Shown in pieces: positions 8,824 to 16,753 of a stretch of DNA of 64,000 nucleotides. Numbering within the stretch: position 1 is the first letter of the stretch; every line of letters starts with the position of its first letter. The DNA lies in assembly GCA_947630115.1 (NCBI GenBank), contig CANRGG010000001.1:40620-104619 (forward strand), written 5' to 3'. The notes beneath the pieces were generated by a model. That model was given only the letters and a program-made list of their open reading frames with translations, ran no database searches and was not told the DNA's origin. The stretch comes from an uncultured Clostridia bacterium (lineage in GTDB: Bacteria; Bacillota; Clostridia; Christensenellales; Borkfalkiaceae). The position numbers and the translations under genes are program-made.

Positions 8824-9522
8824 ATGCCTATTTCGCAGGAATTATTGGAATACCAGAGAGTGGACGGAGAGCTTCTGAAGATCGAACAGGAAGTCTCTTC
8901 GAGCGAGGAGAGAAAGAAATACTTGCAGGCGAAAAAATTCATGGAGGCGGCGGGGGAAAAACTCGAGGCGCAGGACAAGCGCGCCCAAGCCCTCCGGGAG
9001 CTTTCGGAAAAACTCACCGAGGAGTTCGAGGAGATCGACAAGACGATCTCGGAATATGCCGACCTCGACGAAATGGTGGAAAGCGGCGGGGACATCGCCT
9101 TTTACAAAAAGAGCGTGCAGTCGCTTGCCGACCGTCTCCGCTCCCTCAAAGGGGAGCTTGTCAAGCTCACGGCGGACATCGAGGCGGCGGTCGAGGAATA
9201 TAAAAAGATGAAAAAGCAGACGATCGCCATGCAGAAACAGTACAAGGAGTACAACGAGAAGTTCAAAACGGTCAAGAACGCGCGCGCCGAGGAAGTCAAA
9301 AAGATCACCGAGGAGCTCGAAAAGATCGGCTCGAACATCCCGCCCGAGATCCTCACGCGCTATCTTGCCAAGCGCCGCGAGCGGATCTTTCCCGTCGTCG
9401 CGCCGCTCACAAACGGGCGCTGTATCTGCGGCATGGACTTCGCGATCGCTCAGCAGGGAAAACTTTCGGGCGGCGGCGTCGTGGAATGCGAGCATTGCCA
9501 CCGGTTCATCTATAAAGAATAA
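8824..9522 (+). CDS. C4-type zinc-ribbon, coiled-coil protein (COG1579 family)
   Basis: A 232-residue protein made of long charged heptad-rich helices (about 1-185) and a C-terminal zinc ribbon, CICGMDF..(about 20)..CEHCHRF. I start at the ATG with AAGGAG eight bases upstream; an earlier in-frame ATG at 8806 overlaps that Shine-Dalgarno site and is less likely. The family (COG1579) resembles the Helicobacter HP0958-type coiled coil and is often encoded next to nif3, as here. Nucleic-acid binding or a role in RNA or protein handling is inferred from the ribbon alone; no enzymatic motif is present. Confidence 0.85.
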   Translation: MPISQELLEYQRVDGELLKIEQEVSSSEERKKYLQAKKFMEAAGEKLEAQDKRAQALRELSEKLTEEFEEIDKTISEYADLDEMVESGGDIAFYKKSVQSLADRLRSLKGELVKLTADIEAAVEEYKKMKKQTIAMQKQYKEYNEKFKTVKNARAEEVKKITEELEKIGSNIPPEILTRYLAKRRERIFPVVAPLTNGRCICGMDFAIAQQGKLSGGGVVECEHCHRFIYKE

Positions 9523-9577
9523 GGAAAGAAAGCGCGTTGGCGGAACTTTGCGCGGCGCCGCGGCGTAAAATGGATAG

Positions 9578-10591
9578 ATGCAAAGTACGCTTGCGGTCAT
9601 TTCGCTGAATACCATTTTGCGCAACACGGCGCTCGTTAAAGAACGGGCAAAGACGGAGCTCTATGCGGTCGTCAAGGACGACGCCTACGGGCACGGCGCG
9701 GAGAAGATCGCCCTTCTGCTCGAGCCCATGGTCCGCGGGTTTGCGGTCGCGACGGTCAAAGAGGGCGCGGCGCTCCGGGTCGCGGGGATCACGAAGGAGA
9801 TCCTGATCCTCACCCCCTGCCTTCACGAGGAGGAGGCGCTCTCCGCCTCGGCGTATGGGCTCACCCCGTCGGTGACTTCGCTCGCCGCGCTCCGGCTTTT
9901 GGAGCGGGCGGCGGAACGGTTTGGCTTTTCGCCAACGGCGCAGCTCAAGATCAACACGGGCATGAACCGCTACGGGGTGCGACCCGAACGGACGGGCGCG
10001 ATCTGCCGCGAGGCGGCGGAGGCAGGCGTTCTTTTCACGGGGGTGTTCTCCCATTTTTACGCGCCCGAGAACGAGGCCGCGCGGGAGGAGCAGTTCCGCC
10101 TGTTTTCGGCGGCCTCCGGGATCGTCCAATCGTATTTCCCGGCGGCGGTGCGGCATTTGTCGGCAACGGGCGGCATTCTTGCGGGGAGCAAGTACAATTT
10201 CGACGCGGTGCGCTGCGGCATTGCGCTGTACGGATATCTGCCGGAAGGGTTTGAGGGAAAACTTGCGGTGCGGCCCGCGATGAAGCTGTATGCGGCGATC
10301 TCGCAGAGCGGCGTCTTTACGGGCGGAGGGGTCTGCTACCATGCCGCGGGCAGAAGATATCAGAATCTTTCCGCGGTCCGTCTCGGCTACGGCGACGGAT
10401 TTCCGCGGAGCGGCAAGATCGGCAACGAAAACGCGCTCTGCATGGACGCGTTCGTGAAGAGGGGAAGGGCGCCCTTCGGGGCAAGAAGGCTCATCCTTTC
10501 CGACGCGGCGGAGTTTGCGAAAAAACACGGGACGATCGTCTACGAGGCGCTCGTCAATATCGGAAAAAGAGCGGAGAAGATCTATGTGTGA
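9578..10591 (+). CDS. alr: Alanine racemase
   Basis: PLP enzyme interconverting L- and D-alanine for peptidoglycan. The lysine that binds PLP lies in VVKDDAYGHGAEK near residue 30 (usually VVKANAYGHG, so AN is DD here). Other landmarks are KINTGMNRYGVR, VRCGIALYGYLP and VRLGYGDGFPR in the C-terminal beta domain. At 337 residues it is about 30 shorter than typical Alr. No clear Shine-Dalgarno site precedes the ATG; instead TAAAAT ends exactly six bases upstream, the spacing seen for leaderless genes elsewhere in this window, but no good -35 box accompanies it. The stop overlaps the next gene. Confidence 0.9.
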   Translation: MQSTLAVISLNTILRNTALVKERAKTELYAVVKDDAYGHGAEKIALLLEPMVRGFAVATVKEGAALRVAGITKEILILTPCLHEEEALSASAYGLTPSVTSLAALRLLERAAERFGFSPTAQLKINTGMNRYGVRPERTGAICREAAEAGVLFTGVFSHFYAPENEAAREEQFRLFSAASGIVQSYFPAAVRHLSATGGILAGSKYNFDAVRCGIALYGYLPEGFEGKLAVRPAMKLYAAISQSGVFTGGGVCYHAAGRRYQNLSAVRLGYGDGFPRSGKIGNENALCMDAFVKRGRAPFGARRLILSDAAEFAKKHGTIVYEALVNIGKRAEKIYV

Positions 10592-11150
10592 CAAAGCCGG
10601 GGCAAGGAGCCGCTTCCGCGCCCTTCGCAAACAACTGAAAGATGAAAAAAAGGACGAGACGATCGCGCGGCTCGCCCTCGCTGCGTTCGGAGATTTTCCG
10701 AGCTTTTTCGTCTATCTGTCGATCAGTTCGGAGACGGGGACGGAAAAACTCATCGCAGAGCTGAAAAAACGGGGAAAAACGGTGTGTGCGCCGCGCTTGT
10801 TCGGCAAAGAAATGCGCTCCGTTCCCCTCGAAGGCATTCTCGAAAAGGGAGCATTCGACATTCCCGAGCCCGCGGGAGAGGAGGAACTTACCTGCGCCGT
10901 CGCCTTTACCCCCTTGCTCGCCGCCGACGAAGAGGGCTACCGTCTCGGCTACGGCGGCGGCTATTACGACCGCTATTTTTCCGCCCATCCAGAGATCTTG
11001 CGGGTCGGGCTCTGCTATGAAGGGCAGCGCACGGACAGGCTCCCCCGCGAGGATACCGACATGCGGCTCGACGCCCTTGTCACCGAGCGCGGCGTGTTCT
11101 GTTTCCCACAAGGCCGGCTGCAAGGGCATTTTGGAGAAGAACAAAGATGA
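10584..11150 (+). CDS. 5-formyltetrahydrofolate cyclo-ligase
   Basis: ATP-dependent conversion of 5-formyl-THF to 5,10-methenyl-THF (YgfA/YqgN/MTHFS family). The 188-residue protein has an N-terminal basic helix with RSRFRALRKQL, a central YLSISSETGTEKLI, and the diagnostic LGYGGGYYDRYF phosphate/folate loop (about 130), followed by the conserved C-terminal D.RLD..VTE. I chose the ATG at 10584, eight bases before the alr stop; the longer open frame upstream is antiparallel to no known domain. It overlaps rsmD by four bases. Confidence 0.92.
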   Translation: MCDKAGARSRFRALRKQLKDEKKDETIARLALAAFGDFPSFFVYLSISSETGTEKLIAELKKRGKTVCAPRLFGKEMRSVPLEGILEKGAFDIPEPAGEEELTCAVAFTPLLAADEEGYRLGYGGGYYDRYFSAHPEILRVGLCYEGQRTDRLPREDTDMRLDALVTERGVFCFPQGRLQGHFGEEQR

Positions 11151-11683
11151 GGATCATCGCCGGGAAATACCGCGGGAAGGTGCTGGGCACGTTCCGGGGG
11201 GATACGATCCGCCCCACCGCCGACCGGGTGAAGGAGTCCGTCTTTTCCATCCTGTCCGGAAGGATCGGCGGGGCGCGCGTGCTCGATCTTTTTTGCGGCA
11301 GCGGCGCGCTGGGGATCGAGTGCCTTTCGCGCGGGGCGAAAGAGGTCATGTTCAACGATCTCTCCAAGGAGAGCCTTGCGCTCACCAAAAAAAATCTCGT
11401 CCGGGTGGACGAGCCCACCTCATTCATGAATCTCGATTTCAAATCCTGTCTGCTGCGCGCGAGGGGTCCGTTCGATCTGATCTTCTCCGACCCGCCCTAC
11501 AAGGAGGACTTTCTCGAAGAGATCCTGCGCCTTCTGAGCGCGGGAGATTTGCTGGCAAAGGGGGGGCTTCTCATTCATGAGAGCGAGCGGGAGGAGACCC
11601 CGATTTCGGGCTGGCGGTTTGCCGACGTGCGAAAATACGGCAGAACGATCGTTTATTTTACGGAAAAGGAGCAAACAAATTGA
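11147..11683 (+). CDS. rsmD: 16S rRNA (guanine(966)-N(2))-methyltransferase
   Basis: SAM-dependent methylation of G966 in 16S rRNA. The 178-residue protein starts with the family hallmark MRIIAGKYRGK and IRPTADRVKESVFSIL, then the SAM motif VLDLFCGSGALGIECLSRGA (about 46-65) and the catalytic SDPPY (about 114). Standard length. It is coupled to the folate ligase before it (ATGA) and to coaD after it. The rsmD-coaD pair is the counterpart of Bacillus ylbH-ylbI. Confidence 0.95.
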   Translation: MRIIAGKYRGKVLGTFRGDTIRPTADRVKESVFSILSGRIGGARVLDLFCGSGALGIECLSRGAKEVMFNDLSKESLALTKKNLVRVDEPTSFMNLDFKSCLLRARGPFDLIFSDPPYKEDFLEEILRLLSAGDLLAKGGLLIHESEREETPISGWRFADVRKYGRTIVYFTEKEQTN

Positions 11684-12165
11684 AAAAATGCGTTTTTGCG
11701 GGCACATTCGACCCGTTCACGGTCGGACATTGCGACACAGTCAAAAAATCCTTGGCGCTCTTTGACGAGGTCATCGTCGCCGTCTCGGAGAACCCCCGAA
11801 AGAGCTGCCTGTTTTCGGCGGAAGAGCGCGCCGAGATGATCCGAGCGGTCTATTCCGCCGAGCCGCGGGTGAGGGTCGTGATCTGGAACGGCGCCGTCGT
11901 GGATCTGTTGAAGGCGGAGGGCACCCCGTTCTATGTGCGGGGGATCCGGAACGCCGCCGACTTCGAATACGAGAACAACGACTTTTTTGCAAGCCGCGAT
12001 TTCGACGAGGAGATGATCACCCTCTATTTCCCCGCCGAACAGAAGGATCTGCACATCAGTTCCACGCTCGTCAAGAACTGTATCGCCTTCCAAAAGCCGT
12101 TCGACGGCTACGTTCCGCCGGAAGTTGCGCGCATGCTCCGGGAAAAACTCCGGAAAAGCCGCTGA
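11680..12165 (+). CDS. coaD: Phosphopantetheine adenylyltransferase
   Basis: Transfers AMP from ATP to 4'-phosphopantetheine in coenzyme A synthesis; hexameric nucleotidyltransferase. The 161-residue protein has the start-adjacent AGTFDPFTVGH (the T/HxGH motif, about 7-17), FYVRGIRNAADFEYE (about 87) and the ISSTLVK signature near 128. The start codon is TTG, in the overlap TTGA with the rsmD stop; no ATG is available at the right place. It is the last gene of the long forward operon and converges with ylbJ one base later. Confidence 0.95.
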   Translation: MKKCVFAGTFDPFTVGHCDTVKKSLALFDEVIVAVSENPRKSCLFSAEERAEMIRAVYSAEPRVRVVIWNGAVVDLLKAEGTPFYVRGIRNAADFEYENNDFFASRDFDEEMITLYFPAEQKDLHISSTLVKNCIAFQKPFDGYVPPEVARMLREKLRKSR

Positions 12166-12166
12166 G

Positions 12167-13144
12167 TTATAGTACGAGACAGGCGAGCGGGTAGCAGATC
12201 GCAAAGGCGACGAGCGCCTGCAAAAATTTTACGCCGAGGAAGGGCAGCGTCGGAACGCCCGCGCGGGAGAGATAGGCGATCTCCTGGCAGAGGACGCAAA
12301 GTCCCCCGAAGGTGACGAGCGCGCAGGAGAGCGCCGCGGCAAGGGGTGCGGGATCTCCGCAGAGGACGTTGCAGCCCGTCGTCATTTCGAGAAGGCCGCG
12401 GACGATCCCCTCGGCATAGACGCTCCCGCCGAGAAGCCGGAAGAGCCCCAGCGAGGCGAGCATTTCGCCGAAGCAGGTGAAGAGGGCGATGAACCCGCCC
12501 ACACAGAGGACGGAGACGACGGCGTTCCAGAGACTGTCGTAGAGGAGATTGGGATCGGCGGGCTTTGGCAAGGGAGGCGCGCCTGGTGCGGGCTTTGCGA
12601 AGAAACGCATCGCAAAGCAGACCAGCCAGACCCCTGCAAGGTGGGAAAACAGCAGGACCCAGCCGAGCGCGGCGCTTTGGAACATCATCGCGCCCACCGT
12701 CCCGACGAGGAAGGGGGGGCCGGAGGTCGTCACAAGACAGGCAAGGCGGAGGGTCTCCTCTTTGCGGATCTTTCCGCCCGATTGAAGATCGAGAAAGAGT
12801 TTTGCGCCGACGGGATAGCCCGAAACGGAGGAAAGGAGGGCGGCGCCCGCCCCGGCGCCCGAGACGCGGAAGAGCTTTTCCGCAAGGGGAGAGATCTTTC
12901 TCGAAAAGGCGGCAAAGGGCGGCAGCGCCGTGATAAGCGCCGTCAGAAAGAGGAAGGGGAAGGCTGCGGGCAGTACGCAGACCGCCCAGAGACTGATCCC
13001 GTCCAGAATGCTTTCGGCGAACGTTTCGGGATCGGTCAGAAAGAGCGCGGCGGCAAACAGCGCAAGAAAAAACGCAAGCGCGGGAAAAAACGTGCGGAAA
13101 AATTTTTTTCTCCGCTCCGGCGGGGAAGAACGTACGTCCGACAT
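12167..13144 (-). CDS. ylbJ: YlbJ-like sporulation membrane protein (nucleoside-recognition Gate domain)
   Basis: A 325-residue polytopic protein with about eight hydrophobic segments and the Gate-type loops SGYPVGAKLFLDL, TTSGPPFLVGTVGA and TTGCNVLCGDPAPLA. YlbJ of Bacillus is a mother-cell membrane protein needed for a robust spore coat or cortex; that function is taken from the family, not seen. The start at 13144 has no Shine-Dalgarno site and lies 30 bases from the divergent patatin-like gene, so a start a few codons inside is possible. It points against its neighbours rsmD-coaD and the patatin gene, although the gene set equals Bacillus ylbH-I-J-K. Confidence 0.8.
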   Translation of the reverse strand: MSDVRSSPPERRKKFFRTFFPALAFFLALFAAALFLTDPETFAESILDGISLWAVCVLPAAFPFLFLTALITALPPFAAFSRKISPLAEKLFRVSGAGAGAALLSSVSGYPVGAKLFLDLQSGGKIRKEETLRLACLVTTSGPPFLVGTVGAMMFQSAALGWVLLFSHLAGVWLVCFAMRFFAKPAPGAPPLPKPADPNLLYDSLWNAVVSVLCVGGFIALFTCFGEMLASLGLFRLLGGSVYAEGIVRGLLEMTTGCNVLCGDPAPLAAALSCALVTFGGLCVLCQEIAYLSRAGVPTLPFLGVKFLQALVAFAICYPLACLVL

Positions 13145-13174
13145 ATTAAATTTTACGAAACGGAGGAGTGAAAT

Positions 13175-13972
13175 ATGAGCAAAAAATTCGGACTTGCCCT
13201 CGGCTCGGGCGGTTCGCGCGGGGTGGCGCATATCGGCTTTTTGCAGGCGCTCGAGGAATCGGGGCTCCGTCCCGATCTCGTCACGGGCTGCTCGATGGGG
13301 GCGATCGTCGGGGCATGCTATTGCGGCGGCGCGTCCCCGCAGCAGATGAAGGAGGCGGTCTTGGGGCTGAATCTTACCGATCTTGTCTCCCTCAACATCG
13401 CCCCGTTCCGCAAGAACGGGCTCATGAGGCTCAACAAGGCGCGGCGGCGGATGGCGGAGCTCATCGGCGAAAAGACCTTCGCCGACCTGAATATCCCCTT
13501 CCAGTGCGTGGCGACCGACCTTGAAACGGGAGAGACGGTCGTCCTCTCCGAGGGGAACGTGCTCGACGCCGCGATCGCCTCGAGCTCCATTCCGGGCGCG
13601 TTTACGCCCGCCGAGTTCGGCGGATATAAAATGCTCGTGGACGGCGGGATCTTGGAACGCGTCCCCACCAAGGAGCTCAAAAAGATGGGCGCGGAAGCGA
13701 TCGTCGCCGTGGACGTTTTGGGCGATCTCACCGAACAGCGGGAGCCTTCGGGCCAGCTCATCAACACCCTGCTTCGCGTCATCGACATCATGGACACCCA
13801 CACGACCATGAACAAACGCCGCGCGAGAATGCGCTATGTCGATCTTTTCCTGGAACCGGAACTCGGCGCCATGGACCAGTATTCGGTCAAGAATCTTCAA
13901 TTCGCCTACGACAAAGGCTATGAGCTCGGCGTGCGCAACTGCGGCGCGATCCGGAAACTCATCGAAGGCTGA
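13175..13972 (+). CDS. Patatin-like phospholipase/esterase (YlbK/RssA-type)
   Basis: A 265-residue cytosolic serine hydrolase of the patatin fold. Oxyanion hole LGSGGSRGVAH (about 9-19), nucleophile elbow TGCSMGAIVG (Ser about 41) and the catalytic aspartate in LVDGGILERVP (about 156). A Ser-Asp dyad lipase or lysophospholipase activity is the family expectation; the lipid substrate is unknown. Good Shine-Dalgarno GGAGGAGTG before the ATG. The 3' end is tandemly duplicated (see repeat). Position next to rsmD-coaD-ylbJ matches Bacillus ylbK. Confidence 0.9.
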   Translation: MSKKFGLALGSGGSRGVAHIGFLQALEESGLRPDLVTGCSMGAIVGACYCGGASPQQMKEAVLGLNLTDLVSLNIAPFRKNGLMRLNKARRRMAELIGEKTFADLNIPFQCVATDLETGETVVLSEGNVLDAAIASSSIPGAFTPAEFGGYKMLVDGGILERVPTKELKKMGAEAIVAVDVLGDLTEQREPSGQLINTLLRVIDIMDTHTTMNKRRARMRYVDLFLEPELGAMDQYSVKNLQFAYDKGYELGVRNCGAIRKLIEG

Positions 13973-14053
13973 GCTGTTTGCGGCCCGGAAATTTTTCGAA
14001 GGCTGAGCATTTCGCGGCCCGGAAATTTCTCGAAAGCCGAGCCGACCGAGGCC
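13963..14053 (+). repeat. 34-bp tandem repeat covering the 3' end of the patatin gene
   Basis: About 2.7 copies with period 34. Copies begin CGAAGGCTGAGC (13963), CGAAGGCTGAGC (13997) and CGAAAGCCGAGC (14031) and share GCGGCCCGGAAATTT. The first copy includes the stop codon of the gene. Confidence 0.85.
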
Positions 14054-14110
14054 AGGACGCGGAAGGGCCCCCCGGGAAGGGGAGAATCCTCGTTTTGCCC
14101 GCAAAAGAGC

Positions 14111-14139
14111 TTGTCTTTTCCGGGAAGATATGCTATACT
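14111..14139 (+). promoter_or_regulatory. Sigma-A promoter of the ABC-F gene
   Basis: TTGTCT at 14111 and TATACT at 14134, spaced 17. Transcription would start near 14146, immediately before a terminator-like hairpin. Confidence 0.7.
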
Positions 14140-14148
14140 CGGAAAGTA

Positions 14149-14173
14149 CGGCGGTTTTGCCGCCGCTTTTTTT
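14149..14173 (+). terminator. Leader hairpin with U-run, candidate attenuator of the ABC-F gene
   Basis: Stem CGGCGG / CCGCCG closed by a TTTTG loop and followed by C and seven T. It lies within the first 30 transcribed bases and about 27 bases before the ABC-F ATG. The Shine-Dalgarno GGAGGA just downstream can pair in a small TCC-TTC-GGA hairpin. Confidence 0.6.
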
Positions 14174-14199
14174 CGAAATCCTTCGGAGGACCTTCCATT

Positions 14200-15777
14200 A
14201 TGTTACAAGTCAACGGCGTCAGTTTGCAATACGGGAGCAAAAAGCTCTTCGAGGACGTCAATCTCAAATTTACAAGCGGCAACTGCTACGGGATCATCGG
14301 GGCGAACGGCGCGGGGAAGAGTACCTTCCTCAAGATCCTTTCGGGCGAGATCGAACCGAACAAGGGGGACGTCACGCTCGGCAAGAACGAGCGCATGAGC
14401 GTGCTCGCCCAGAACCAGAACAAATACGACGGGGAGACCGTTTTGAGAACGGTCATGCTCGGGCACAGACGGCTCGTCGAGATCATGGACGAAAAGGACG
14501 CCCTCTATGCCCATGCCGATTTCTCGGAGGAGGACGGCGTGCGCGCCTCCGAGCTTGAGAGCGAGTTTTCCGAGCTCGGCGGCTGGGAAGCGGAGAGCGA
14601 AGCCGAGACCCTTCTGAACGAACTCGATATTCCCCCCGAATTCCATTCCCGCCTCATGGGGGAGATGGACGCCAAGCAGAAGGTTCGCGTCCTGCTCGCG
14701 CAGGCGCTCTTCGGGAATCCCGACGTCCTTCTTTTGGACGAGCCCACCAACAATCTCGACTTAAAGACGGTGCGCTGGCTCGAAAACTATCTGCTCGACT
14801 TCGAGAACACGATCATTATCGTCTCGCACAACCGACATTTCCTCAATAAAGTCTGTACCCATATCTGCGACGTCGACTTCGGGAAGATCAATTTGTATCT
14901 CGGCAACTATGATTTCTGGTATCAGACCTCCCAGCTCATGGCGCGCCAGCAGCGGGACGCCAACAAGAAGGCGGAACAGCGCGCGGCGGAACTCAAAGAG
15001 TTCATCGCCCGTTTTGCGGCGAACGCCAGCAAATCCCGGCAGGCGACGAGCCGGAAAAAGGAGCTCGAAAAGCTCACGATCTCCGACTTCAAGCCCTCCC
15101 TCCGCAAATATCCGTTCATCGAATTCAAATACGAGCGCGAGATCGGCAACGACATCTTGTCCGTCGAAAATCTCACGAAGAAGGGCTATTTCGAAAACCT
15201 CTCCTTTACCGTCCAGAAGGGGGACAAGATCGGCATTTTGTGCGACAAATCCACTTCGATCACCATGCTCTACGATATCCTCGCGGGCAGGGAAGAGGCG
15301 GACGCGGGCACGGTCAAGTGGGGCAAGACCATTCAATTCAGCTATGATCCGCTCGACAACGGCGAATTTTTCGACGGCTGCGGCCTTACCCTCGTCGAAT
15401 GGCTCTCGCAGTTCAGCAAGGACCACTACGAGGAATATCTCCGCGGCTGGCTGGGGAGAATGCTCTTCTCGGGCGAGGAGGCGCTCAAAGAGGCGAAGGT
15501 GCTCTCGGGCGGGGAGAAGGTGCGCTGTATGCTCGCCAAAATGATGCTCGAAGGGGGGAATTTCCTCATTCTGGATGAGCCGACCAACCATCTCGACCTC
15601 GAGTCCATCACTTCGCTCAACAACGGGCTCACCGCCTTCAAGGGGTGCCTGCTTCTGACCTCGCACGATCAGGAGCTCATGAACACCGTCTGCAACCGGA
15701 TCATCGTGCTCGACAAGACCAAGGTGTTCGACAAAAATCTCACGTTCGACGAGTATCTCGACGCCGTCAATTCCTGA
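14200..15777 (+). CDS. ABC-F family ATPase (ribosome-associated type)
   Basis: A 525-residue soluble protein with two ABC domains and no membrane part; ABC-F proteins act at the ribosomal E site in translation or antibiotic protection. NBD1: Walker A GANGAGKST (about 33-41), Walker B LLLDEPTNNLD (about 177), but the signature is LMGEMDAKQKVR and not LSGGQ. Inter-domain linker about 235-310, rich in basic and Ala residues. NBD2: Walker A region is degenerate (GILCDKSTSITML, about 344), while its signature LSGGEKVR (about 434) and LILDEPTNHLD are intact. So one ATP site is canonical and the other degenerate. Start at the ATG after CGGAGGA. A candidate attenuator lies in the leader. Confidence 0.93.
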   Translation: MLQVNGVSLQYGSKKLFEDVNLKFTSGNCYGIIGANGAGKSTFLKILSGEIEPNKGDVTLGKNERMSVLAQNQNKYDGETVLRTVMLGHRRLVEIMDEKDALYAHADFSEEDGVRASELESEFSELGGWEAESEAETLLNELDIPPEFHSRLMGEMDAKQKVRVLLAQALFGNPDVLLLDEPTNNLDLKTVRWLENYLLDFENTIIIVSHNRHFLNKVCTHICDVDFGKINLYLGNYDFWYQTSQLMARQQRDANKKAEQRAAELKEFIARFAANASKSRQATSRKKELEKLTISDFKPSLRKYPFIEFKYEREIGNDILSVENLTKKGYFENLSFTVQKGDKIGILCDKSTSITMLYDILAGREEADAGTVKWGKTIQFSYDPLDNGEFFDGCGLTLVEWLSQFSKDHYEEYLRGWLGRMLFSGEEALKEAKVLSGGEKVRCMLAKMMLEGGNFLILDEPTNHLDLESITSLNNGLTAFKGCLLLTSHDQELMNTVCNRIIVLDKTKVFDKNLTFDEYLDAVNS

Positions 15778-15838
15778 ATTTTTCGGCGGGCGGCAGAGGG
15801 CGGCGGGAAGATCCGCTCCTTCAAAGTTTGAATTGTTC

Positions 15839-15870
15839 TCCGCGGGGAAGAGTTCCCCGCGGATTTTTTT
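15839..15870 (+). terminator. Strong intrinsic terminator after the ABC-F gene
   Basis: Perfect 11-bp stem TCCGCGGGGAA / TTCCCCGCGGA with a three-base loop, then seven T. It separates the ABC-F gene from sigK. Confidence 0.92.
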
Positions 15871-15940
15871 CGGAAAAGGAAAATTTCACGGGAACGTTTC
15901 CGCATATAATGAAAACGGAGCGATGGAGCGGAGGTTTGAT

Positions 15941-16642
15941 ATGCTGGAAATGTTCTATGCCGTGCTTTGCCGGCTGTTTTTTTTCACGGGAAGTTTGTCG
16001 GACGGGAGCTGCTATCCCAAGCCGCTCAGCGAGGAAGAGGAGAAGAAATATCTCGCGCTTGCGAAGGCGGGAGACAAGAGCGCGAAAGACAAACTCATCC
16101 GCCACAACATGCGGCTCGTGGCGCATGTCGTCAAAAAATACAGCGGCGCCGCCGAGACCGACGACATGATCTCGGTGGGCAGTATCGGGCTCATCAAGGC
16201 GATCAACACCTATGAGTCGGGACACGGCACGCGGCTGGCAACTTACACCGCCCGCTGCATTGAAAACGAGATCCTCATGCTCATTCGCGCGGGCAAGAAG
16301 CATAAAAACAACGTCTCCCTCTCCGATCCCGTCGGCACCGACAAGGACGGAAACGAGCTCACCCTCATGGATCTTCTGTTCGAAAAAGAGGACAAAGTGT
16401 TCGGCACCGTCGAACAGAGCCTCATGCAGGAGAAGTTCATCCGGGCCATCCAAGAGCTCCTTTCCGAGCGTGAGACGGAGATCATCTGCATGCGCTACGC
16501 CTTAAAGGGCGGGGCGCCCCTTTGCCAGCGCGAGGTCGCCGCAAAACTCGGGATCTCCCGCTCCTATGTCTCGCGGATCGAGAAAAAAGCGGTCGAAAAG
16601 CTCCGAAAAGGGCTGAAACGAGAGGATTTTTTCTCGGAATGA
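15941..16642 (+). CDS. sigK: Sporulation sigma factor K (pro-sigma-K)
   Basis: Late mother-cell sigma factor of sporulation. The 233-residue protein begins with a hydrophobic stretch MLEMFYAVLCRLFFFTG matching the cleavable pro-sequence of pro-sigma-K, then PLSEEEEKKYL, region 2 (HNMRLVAHVVKKY, DDMISVGSIGLIKAI, LATYTARCIENEILM), the sigK-like VSLSDPVGTDKDGNE, and region 4 with LGISRSYVSRIEKKA. Start chosen at the ATG after GGAGG, which reproduces the family N terminus; the upstream frame is spurious. The gene is intact, with no skin-type interruption. A CATATAAT box at 15903 is close to a sigma-E -10 element, but no matching -35 is visible. Flanked by terminators on both sides, so it is monocistronic. 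Confidence 0.93.
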   Translation: MLEMFYAVLCRLFFFTGSLSDGSCYPKPLSEEEEKKYLALAKAGDKSAKDKLIRHNMRLVAHVVKKYSGAAETDDMISVGSIGLIKAINTYESGHGTRLATYTARCIENEILMLIRAGKKHKNNVSLSDPVGTDKDGNELTLMDLLFEKEDKVFGTVEQSLMQEKFIRAIQELLSERETEIICMRYALKGGAPLCQREVAAKLGISRSYVSRIEKKAVEKLRKGLKREDFFSE

Positions 16643-16658
16643 TCCTTTCGGCTTTGTC

Positions 16659-16696
16659 GGCGCGCCGCCCGTTTGCTCGGGCGGCGCGCCCTTTTT
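16659..16696 (+). terminator. Intrinsic terminator of sigK
   Basis: Perfect 13-bp stem GGCGCGCCGCCCG / CGGGCGGCGCGCC, six-base loop, followed by C and five T. Confidence 0.92.
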
Positions 16697-16717
16697 CGTT
16701 CCGCCGCCTAAAATTAC

Positions 16718-16746
16718 TTTACAAAAGGTCTTGGATCGGGTATAAT
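16718..16746 (+). promoter_or_regulatory. Sigma-A promoter producing a leaderless methyltransferase mRNA
   Basis: TTTACA at 16718 and TATAAT at 16741 with a 17-base spacer. Only seven bases separate the -10 box from the ATG at 16754. Confidence 0.85.
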
Positions 16747-16753
16747 ATCGTCT

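Noticed and set aside
9566..9578. alr as a further leaderless gene
   Set aside because: TAAAAT has the right spacing to the ATG, but no -35 box is found and the gene lies inside a long operon, so it was not counted.
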